This document shows positions 57,329-64,000 of a stretch of 64,000 bases of DNA, piece after piece (position 1 is the first letter of the stretch; each line of letters opens with the position of its first letter). Under the pieces are notes generated by a model. The model saw nothing but the letters and a program-made list of their open reading frames with translations, did no database searches and was not told the DNA's origin. Made by a program: the position numbers and the translations under genes. The DNA is from Alphaproteobacteria bacterium (lineage in GTDB: Bacteria; Pseudomonadota; Alphaproteobacteria; UBA2966; CAIVPW01). Location of the stretch: assembly GCA_947481575.1 (NCBI GenBank), contig CANKGV010000009.1, positions 22,834 to 86,833 on the forward strand. Reading direction: 5' to 3'.

Positions 57329-59317
57329 CTAGCGGCCTAGCAATAGGTCGGGAAGCGGGGCGCGTGGCTGCACGCGCGCTAGCGCGGCCGCCTCGGACAG
57401 CGCCGCGTGCAAGCCGTCCCAGTCGCTCGGTGGTGCCGGAGTATCCGGTGTCGTCAACAGCCAGCCAACGCGAACCGGGCGCTGCACCGTCAACGAGCCC
57501 AGATAGATCGGCGTGGTTGCGGTGCCGGTGTCCACTGCGGCGCCGGACTGCCATAACCGCAGCACCTGCCGGCTCGAGCCATCCGGTCCGTTGCGGACCA
57601 GGGTCAAAACCGGCGCCGCGCCGCGATCCAGTGTCGGCACCACGGGCAGGTCCGGCAGTTCGGCAACCGGGCTCAAATAGTTCAGACCGGCAATCACACT
57701 CCACGCGGGCGCTGCCGCCCACCCGGCGGCGGCGAGCGTCCGGCGCAGCCGTTCCGGTGCGCCGGCGAACTGCAACACAAACGGCTCTTCGGGCTCGCCT
57801 TGGAAGTCCGAACGCACTTGCGCCAATCCGGTCCACCCGGTGCTGAGCCAGTCCGCTTCCGGCACGACCACGAGCCGCGGCTCCGCATAAGACGCGGGCC
57901 GGCTCACGTCATACGTGGACGCGGCGTGCCAAGTACCGATGACCGCGAGCGCCGCCGCCGCCAGGGCCGCCAGTTGGCGGGGCTGCGCGCGGCGGAAGGT
58001 TGTGCTGCCAAACCACAGGTTGAAGGCGGCAACGATGGTCAGTCCGAACAACATCCCGATCATCGCGTCGGTGGTCCAAACCGCCGCCAGGTAGATGCGC
58101 GCCATGCCCACGGCGCTGCCCAGCGCCACCGCCACCGCGAGGGTTACCAGCCGGGCCGTCGGCGCCAGCGAGCGCGCCAGCACCGAGGCCACCAGCCCGA
58201 ACAGCGTCATCGCTACCGCAACGTGCCCGCTCGGAAACGAATAGTGCGCGGGATCGGCGACCCCGACGCGGGCGACCAGGATCAGCTTGGTCAGGGCGAC
58301 GAACGCCTCGGCGGTCGCCAACGAAATGGCAAATGCGGCGGCGACGATCGGCGTCCGCACCAGCGTCAGATACACCGCCGCCACGAGGCCGACCGGAACG
58401 ACCACCGCAGCGTCGCCGAAGCTCGCGATCACGACCATCACGTCGTCGGCCCACGCCGTGCGCACCGACGCCATCAACCCGTTCACGGCCAGGTCGATCT
58501 GCGCCAGCGGGTCATCGCCAAATACGTTCCGCACGATCGCGGCAAACGCGATCACCGACAGCGCGAACACCAATTCCCACGTACCAATAGTCAGCAGGCT
58601 GGCGCGCTCCGGATCGAACATGCGCAGGACCGGCGCGGGCAGCTTCCGGGTGGCGCTAACGCGCTGGAACGCGGTCACATAGCGCCGGTGGGCGGCGGGT
58701 AGAATCCAGCGCACCACCACGCGGAATAGGACGACCACCAGCGCGATCGCCGCGATGAACGAAACCAGCAGCACCAGCAGCCGGGTACTCACCGCCTGGA
58801 CCGCGACCAGGCCCATGCCGGCCGCTGCTGCCGGCAGAATCATGGCCGGTGCCCAAGCGATGTTGGCGGCAAATGCCGCTGGAACGAACGTGCCCGGCGG
58901 CATGCGCAGCATCCCAGCCATGGCCGGCACGATGGTCTTGATGCCCGGCACGAAGCGGCCGATGAGCACGCTCTTGCCGCCGTGCCGGTCAAAAAAGCGC
59001 TTGCCGCTGGCCAGCAGCTCCGGCCGCGTGGCGAACGGCCAAACTGTGGCGGCGCGATCCCCCAGCCACCACCCCAGCCCGTACGCCGACAGGTCGCCAG
59101 CCAACCCGCCCGCGGTCGCCGCGATCAGCAACGGCCACAGCGCCAGCTTGCCCGTGCCGGCCAGTACACCCAGCGCCACCAGGATCACCGACCCGGGTAC
59201 CAGGGCGCCCAGCACGACGATGGCCTCGGCGCCCGCGGCGAAAAACGCCAGCGCGCCCGCCCACACCGGGTGGGCGGCGACCAAATCGGCGAGCTGGTGA
59301 ACCAGATCCGCGATCAC
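57329..59317 (-). CDS. DedA (VTT)-PAP2 phosphatase-LssY-like fusion membrane protein
   Basis: N-term AALVPGSVILVALGVLAGTGKLALWPLLIAATAGGLAGDLSAYGLGWWLGD and FFDRHGGKSVLIGRFVPGIKTIVPAMAG; middle YSFPSGHVAVAMTLFGLV; C-term LSTGWTGLAQVRSDF. GTG start. Confidence 0.88.
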   Translation of the reverse strand: MIADLVHQLADLVAAHPVWAGALAFFAAGAEAIVVLGALVPGSVILVALGVLAGTGKLALWPLLIAATAGGLAGDLSAYGLGWWLGDRAATVWPFATRPELLASGKRFFDRHGGKSVLIGRFVPGIKTIVPAMAGMLRMPPGTFVPAAFAANIAWAPAMILPAAAAGMGLVAVQAVSTRLLVLLVSFIAAIALVVVLFRVVVRWILPAAHRRYVTAFQRVSATRKLPAPVLRMFDPERASLLTIGTWELVFALSVIAFAAIVRNVFGDDPLAQIDLAVNGLMASVRTAWADDVMVVIASFGDAAVVVPVGLVAAVYLTLVRTPIVAAAFAISLATAEAFVALTKLILVARVGVADPAHYSFPSGHVAVAMTLFGLVASVLARSLAPTARLVTLAVAVALGSAVGMARIYLAAVWTTDAMIGMLFGLTIVAAFNLWFGSTTFRRAQPRQLAALAAAALAVIGTWHAASTYDVSRPASYAEPRLVVVPEADWLSTGWTGLAQVRSDFQGEPEEPFVLQFAGAPERLRRTLAAAGWAAAPAWSVIAGLNYLSPVAELPDLPVVPTLDRGAAPVLTLVRNGPDGSSRQVLRLWQSGAAVDTGTATTPIYLGSLTVQRPVRVGWLLTTPDTPAPPSDWDGLHAALSEAAALARVQPRAPLPDLLLGR

Positions 59318-59670
59318 GGCGTTCTCCGGAGGGGGCGGATGCGTGCCATGTAGCCCGAAACCGGCGCGACTCAAACCCTGAGCTGACGTGCCTGGCCCGG
59401 CGGTGCGGGGTAAGGGGGGGTGGGAGCGGCGCGCGTCCTGCCAATACTCGCACGACGCGCGCCGGGACCACTACGCGCCTTGAGCCGTCACCATAGGGAG
59501 GGGTGCGCTGACGGCCCAGACTGGTGGACCCTACCCGCGGACTCCGCAATTGTGGTGTTTCGGTATGTTTCCATAGGCAAACTGCGTACGACAGGCGCAC
59601 CCGTAAGAAACCGCACGCCGGTTTCAGTGTCGATAGCGTTCCGTATCGCCGTACAAGGTCCGAACTGCCC

Positions 59671-61584
59671 ATGAGCGATCCCACTTCACCCACCGCATTA
59701 CGAGATGATAACGCGATGTTTGACGGCTGGATCAACGACGCACCTGCCATGATCGCGGTGTTTGACCGCGACATGAAGTACATCGCGTTCAGCGAGGCCT
59801 TCTGTCGGTGGACCGGGCGGGGACGCGCCGATCTCGTCGGTCGGTCGCCCTACGACTACTTTCCCGCGCTGCCGGAACGGTGGCGCGATGCCCACCAGCG
59901 GTGTCTCGCCGGTGTTCCGGTTACGACCGAGGAAGACGTCTTTGAGAAGGAGGATGGATCCCGCATCTTCATCCGGTGGCGGCTCAATCCGTGGCGGAAC
60001 TCGGCTGGCGAGATCGGCGGCATTATCCTCGTTATCGAGAACATTGACGCCGAAGCGCGCGCCAAGGCGCGTCTCTCCAGTACCCTGGCGCAGCTGGAGC
60101 TGATCACCAACAACTTGCCGGTGTTGATTGCCTACATCGGCGCGGACCGGCGCTTTCAGTTTGCCAACCCGGTCGCCGAACAATGGTTCGCCCGGCCCCG
60201 TTCCCAAATCGTCGGCGTCGAGGTCGGCGACATTCTGGGTTTCGTCAAAGCGCCGGATTTCGCCGCCGATATTGCCGCAACCCTCAGCGGTGCAACCACC
60301 CGCGATGTTCGCCAGGTAACGCTGCCTGACGGCAAGCAGCGCTGGCGCGAGGTGATCCGCGTTCCCGATGTTGGGCCGGACGGGAAGGTGCGCGGCTTCG
60401 TTGTGCTCGGCATCGATGTCACCGAACGGGTGGAGAGCGCCGACCAGTTGGTTGCCGCGCAGCGCATGAACGCGGTGGGGCAGCTTGCCGGGGGCTTGGC
60501 CCACGACCTGAACAACATTCTCGGCGTCATCACCGGGGACCTCGAACTGTCCTTGGCCGAAATTCCGGCGGGCGCTAATTGGGCGCCGCTCGACGAGGCG
60601 CTGTTTGCGGCGCGCCGCGGCGCCGACCTAACCCAATCGTTGCTGTCGTTTGCCCGGCGTCAGACGCTGCGGCCGCAGTCCATCCGGGTCAATGACCTGA
60701 CCCGCGGCATCGCCGCCATGTTGGGGCGCACCCTCGGCACGGGGGTCGAGGTCGAGTTGCGCCTGCACGGCAGCCCGTGGCCGTGCGCCGTCGATCCGGC
60801 GCAACTGGAAAGCGCGGTCGTGAATCTGGTTCTGAACGCGCGGGACGCGATGCCCAACGGCGGCCGCATCGTCATTTCCACGTCGAACGTTACCCTGGAC
60901 CAGGAGCTTGGCGCGGGCGGTGAACAACTGGCGCCGGGCGACTACGTGGTGCTGTCGGTCGCCGACACCGGCGGCGGCATGACGCCCGACGTGCAGGCAC
61001 GCGCCTTCGAGCCGTTCTATACGACCAAGGACAACACCCAACACTCCGGGCTGGGCCTCGCCACGGTGTTCGGCTTTGCGCGCCAATCGGGTGGGCTGGC
61101 CCGCATCGTCAGCAAGACCGGCGTTGGAACTACCGTCAGCATCTATCTGCCGCGCGAAGCGGCCAAGCCGGCTGCGGCGCCGAAGCAGGCGCTCCCGCCG
61201 CGCGGCGCCGGTCAGACCGTTCTGGTGGTGGAAGACGACGCTGCGCTGTCCAATACGCTGAACAAACTGCTGACCCAGCTTGGCTATAGCCCGGTGTGTA
61301 TGCCCGACGGCCCGGCAGCGCTGCGGGAACTGCAAGGCCGCGACGACGTCTGCCTTCTGCTGGTTGATGTTGTCTTGCCGCTCGGCATGAGCGGCTTCGA
61401 CGTCGCCCTGCGCGCCCAGGAGATCAAGCCGAACCTCCCGGTGATCTTCACCTCTGGTTTCATCGAGCCGAGCAGCGTTCCGGAACACTACGTGAACACC
61501 GCGATCTTTTTGCAGAAGCCGGTTGGCCGGGCCGTCTTGGCCGACGCCATGTTAAACGCGCTGGCCCGCGGCCGGGGCGACTGA
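59671..61584 (+). CDS. PAS-PAS hybrid sensor histidine kinase with C-terminal receiver
   Basis: AVGQLAGGLAHDLNNILGVITGDLEL H-box; FEPFYTTKDNTQHSGLGLATVFGFARQSGG; REC VLVVEDDAALSNTLNKLLTQLGYSP. Confidence 0.93.
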   Translation: MSDPTSPTALRDDNAMFDGWINDAPAMIAVFDRDMKYIAFSEAFCRWTGRGRADLVGRSPYDYFPALPERWRDAHQRCLAGVPVTTEEDVFEKEDGSRIFIRWRLNPWRNSAGEIGGIILVIENIDAEARAKARLSSTLAQLELITNNLPVLIAYIGADRRFQFANPVAEQWFARPRSQIVGVEVGDILGFVKAPDFAADIAATLSGATTRDVRQVTLPDGKQRWREVIRVPDVGPDGKVRGFVVLGIDVTERVESADQLVAAQRMNAVGQLAGGLAHDLNNILGVITGDLELSLAEIPAGANWAPLDEALFAARRGADLTQSLLSFARRQTLRPQSIRVNDLTRGIAAMLGRTLGTGVEVELRLHGSPWPCAVDPAQLESAVVNLVLNARDAMPNGGRIVISTSNVTLDQELGAGGEQLAPGDYVVLSVADTGGGMTPDVQARAFEPFYTTKDNTQHSGLGLATVFGFARQSGGLARIVSKTGVGTTVSIYLPREAAKPAAAPKQALPPRGAGQTVLVVEDDAALSNTLNKLLTQLGYSPVCMPDGPAALRELQGRDDVCLLLVDVVLPLGMSGFDVALRAQEIKPNLPVIFTSGFIEPSSVPEHYVNTAIFLQKPVGRAVLADAMLNALARGRGD

Positions 61585-61702
61585 TCGGCACCACGCCGCG
61601 TGTTTCGATTTGTTTCCGTCGGCATTCGCCGTGGCTTCGGCTCTGGCGGGGTCCCACGCGCGCATGGTCCAGTGGCCCATGCTCAGCCAAACCCGTTCCC
61701 GG

Positions 61703-62836
61703 ATGACGCCGCAAGAGCTTGTCGATGCGCTGAAGCGCCACGAGCGGCACCTCCGGCATCAGGCGGGCGGCGTGCGGGCCGACCTGCGCAACGAGGTCAT
61801 GGCCGGGCTGCGTCTACCGGGGGTGAACCTCGCTCGCGCTACGCTGTCCGGCGCCGATTTCAGCAACTGCGTCCTCACCCGCGCCGATTTCAGCGAGGCG
61901 GATCTGTTCGGCGCGATCTTTGACGAGGCCGACCTGTCGGGGGCGAACTTTGAGCGCGCCGACCTTCGCGGCGCCCGGTTCCGCAACGCGCAACTCACCG
62001 GGGCGCGCATGACCGGTGCCGATCTCCGTGCCGGCACTGTCGTCACCACTGGGCGCGATACAGCATCCGACCTGACCGGCGCGCGGCTCGACAACTCCAC
62101 GCTCGACCACGCCAAGCTCGTTCAGGCCACCCTCGCCCGTGCCTCGCTCACCGGCGCCAGCCTGCGGCACGCCGCCATGACGCAGGTGGATCTGCGCGGC
62201 GCCGACCTCACCGGCGCGTGCCTCGAATCCGCAATGATGAAAGGCGCCGATCTCGGCGGGGCGATCTTGAACCGCGCCGACCTCACCCGCACCAATCTGG
62301 CCGGCGCGCGCCTCAATGGCGCTCTGCTGGCCGATGTCGATCTCAGCGCTGCGAATCTGCACAACGCCCACGTGACCCTGGGTACCGCCAAGCTGCCGCT
62401 GGAACTCCAGGTCGTGCTGCGGGACCACGTGATCTGGTCCGATACCGGCGGCGCGGCCGGGCGGCGCGCAGCGTTGGGCGGTATCGACTTGGCCGGTGCC
62501 GAACTGGAAGGTGCGTTTCTCAGCGGCGCCGATCTGCGCGAAGGCAACTTGGCGCGCGCCAATCTGTCGGGAGCCACGCTCGTGTTGGCCGATCTTACGG
62601 GTGCAAATCTGGCAGGTGCCAACCTGCACAACGCCGACCTCTCCGGCGCCAATCTAACCCGCGCGAATCTGCGCGGCGCAAAGCTCGACCACGCGATCGC
62701 AAAGCAGGCCAAGTTGCAGGGCGGCAAGGGCGCGCGCCACGTTGCCGCTAACTTCACCGAGGCCGATCTCCGCGACGTCCTCCTCGGCACCGTCGACCTG
62801 TCCGCGGCCAATCTGGAGCGCAGTCGCAGGGACTGA
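61703..62836 (+). CDS. pentapeptide-repeat protein
   Basis: Two runs of A(D/N)LxxA repeats (LSGADFSNCVLTRADFSEADLFGAIFDEADLSGANFERADL...; GAELEGAFLSGADLREGNLARANLSGATL...). Confidence 0.93.
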   Translation: MTPQELVDALKRHERHLRHQAGGVRADLRNEVMAGLRLPGVNLARATLSGADFSNCVLTRADFSEADLFGAIFDEADLSGANFERADLRGARFRNAQLTGARMTGADLRAGTVVTTGRDTASDLTGARLDNSTLDHAKLVQATLARASLTGASLRHAAMTQVDLRGADLTGACLESAMMKGADLGGAILNRADLTRTNLAGARLNGALLADVDLSAANLHNAHVTLGTAKLPLELQVVLRDHVIWSDTGGAAGRRAALGGIDLAGAELEGAFLSGADLREGNLARANLSGATLVLADLTGANLAGANLHNADLSGANLTRANLRGAKLDHAIAKQAKLQGGKGARHVAANFTEADLRDVLLGTVDLSAANLERSRRD

Positions 62837-63087
62837 GCTCATCGCCGCCGTGACTGCGTAGCGATCGGGCTACCGTGCCCAAGGTCTGAGCAGAGTCCGC
62901 CTGCGCCGCTTTGCCTGGCCGTCCTGCCGGCGCCCATTACAGTTTCTGATCAAGGGGTTAGCCGCGCCCGCCGGCGTGGCACGGCCCTTGCCATTCTCCC
63001 GGCGCGCGAAGACCTGGCACAGGGCTGGGCTGCCGCAGGCGTTCGCACCGGCGAATGGCCCTGCGGGCGCACAGGAGGATGTTGCCC

Positions 63088-63858
63088 ATGCCTATTCGCA
63101 ATGCCGTTTCCCGCCGCGCAATGCTCGCCGGCTTGGCCGCCGCAGGCGCCGGGGCCGCGGCTACCGCGCTGCCGTTCCGCTCCGCCCAGGCCGCGGGCCT
63201 GTCGGTCGGATTCATCTATGTCGGGCCGAAAGACGACTACGGCTACAACCAAGCGCACGCCCAGGGCGCTGCCGCGATCAAGAAGCTGCCCGGCGTAACC
63301 GTCACCGAAGAAGAGCGCGTGCCGGAAACTGCCGAAGTCGAGAAGACCATGGAAAGCATGATCAATCTCGACGGGGCCAAACTGATATTCCCGACATCGT
63401 TCGGGTACTACGACCCGCACGTGCTCAAGCTTGCCGCGAAGTACAAAGACGTCACGTTCCTGCATTGCGGCGGCCTGTGGCAAGCCGGTCAGCCCACCAA
63501 CGCCGGCAGCTACTTCGGCTACATCGACGAAGCGCAGTACATCGCGGGCATCGTCGCCGGCTACACGTCGAAGTCCAAAAAGCTCGGCTTCATCGCGGCG
63601 AAGCCAATCCCGCAGGTGCTGCGCAACATCAACGCGTTCACCATGGGCGCCAAACTCGCCAGCCCCGACATCACCACGCGCGTCGTGTTCACTGGCGATT
63701 GGTCGCTGCCGGTCAAGGAAGCGGAAGCCACCAACAGTTTGATCGACCAAGGCGTCGACGTCGTCACCTGCCACGTCGATAGCCCCAAGGTGGTGGTGGA
63801 AACCGCCGAAAAGCGCGGCATCTTCAGTTCCGGCTACCACGCCAGCCAGGCTGTCAAC
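63088..63858 (+). pseudogene. BMP-family ABC transporter substrate-binding protein, 3' end truncated by a mobile element (ORF reads through to 63909)
   Basis: Tat-like MPIRNAVSRRAMLAG; LSVGFIYVGPKDDYGYNQAHAQGAAAIKKLPGV...FFSSGYHASQA-type motif (GIFSSGYHASQA) then abrupt VNAGVKMHQSAGAKVHHC*. Confidence 0.8.
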
Positions 63859-63911
63859 GCCGGAGTAAAAATGCATCAGTCGGCCGGAGCAAAAGTGCAT
63901 CACTGCTGATG

Positions 63912-63943
63912 GCAGTAAGGCCCCCCGAGGGGGGCCTTACTGC
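63912..63943 (-). terminator. perfect hairpin downstream of the minus-strand ORF in the element
   Basis: GCAGTAAGGCCCCCC-GA-GGGGGGCCTTACTGC, 15-bp arms. Confidence 0.7.
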
Positions 63944-63951
63944 GTGACCGT

Positions 63952-64000
63952 TTATTGCTCGGGCGGGCTGTCGGGAAGGTCCGCGGCGCGGTCGGCGCGC
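63952..64000 (-). CDS. C-terminal end of an element-encoded ORF, partial, identity uncertain (possibly the IstB-like helper)
   Basis: Open minus-strand frame ending ...RADRAADLPDSPPEQ*, just inside the putative IS end. Confidence 0.3.
   Translation of the reverse strand, partial: RADRAADLPDSPPEQ

Larger units (their letters stand above)
63852..64000. mobile_element. probable terminus of an IS21-like insertion sequence (extends beyond the window)
   Basis: TGTCAACGCCGGAGTAAAAATGCATCA start; tandem 20-bp repeats GCCGGAGTAAAAATGCATCA (63859) and GCCGGAGCAAAAGTGCATCA (63883), 18/20 identical, 24-bp period; disrupts the BMP gene. Confidence 0.65.

Noticed and set aside
61703-62836. Pentapeptide region as a DNA-level repeat
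   Set aside because: Periodic at protein level (A(D/N)LxxA) but codons vary, so it is a protein repeat and not a nucleotide repeat element.
1-64000. CRISPR arrays, rRNA, tRNA, prophage or defence islands
   Set aside because: No regularly spaced repeats, no recognised tRNA/rRNA signatures, and no cas, phage structural or restriction-modification genes seen by eye; a dedicated scan was not possible.

Overview
This 64 kb window looks like high-GC alphaproteobacterial chromosome and is almost all housekeeping sequence. From left to right it carries: aroE-maf (minus); hemE-hemH-hemJ and rho; mnmE-mnmG-rsmG-parA-parB (plus); holA-lptE-leuS (minus); two porin-like genes; purH, purM, argG and rlmN; a tesA/ybbA/ybbP-like locus; dpp-type permeases; phoR-phoU-phoB; and a hybrid histidine kinase with a pentapeptide-repeat protein. 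At the right edge a BMP-family gene is truncated by what looks like the end of an IS21-like element. Gene content, strand layout and two perfect parS sites place the window at or next to the replication origin, and maf/hemE is a candidate oriC. The most notable points are: the oriC candidate; a 57-bp-spaced parS pair, one copy lying inside rsmG; an mnmE with no canonical start codon (ATC proposed); a GC-rich palindrome inside mnmE; a ZTP-type riboswitch before purH; an unlisted 26-aa membrane microprotein; a low-GC hairpin-rich intergenic island; and the mobile-element junction. I found no CRISPR array, rRNA, tRNA, prophage or recognisable defence island. I see no clear multi-gene undescribed system. 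All product calls are from reading the sequence and translations, with no database search.
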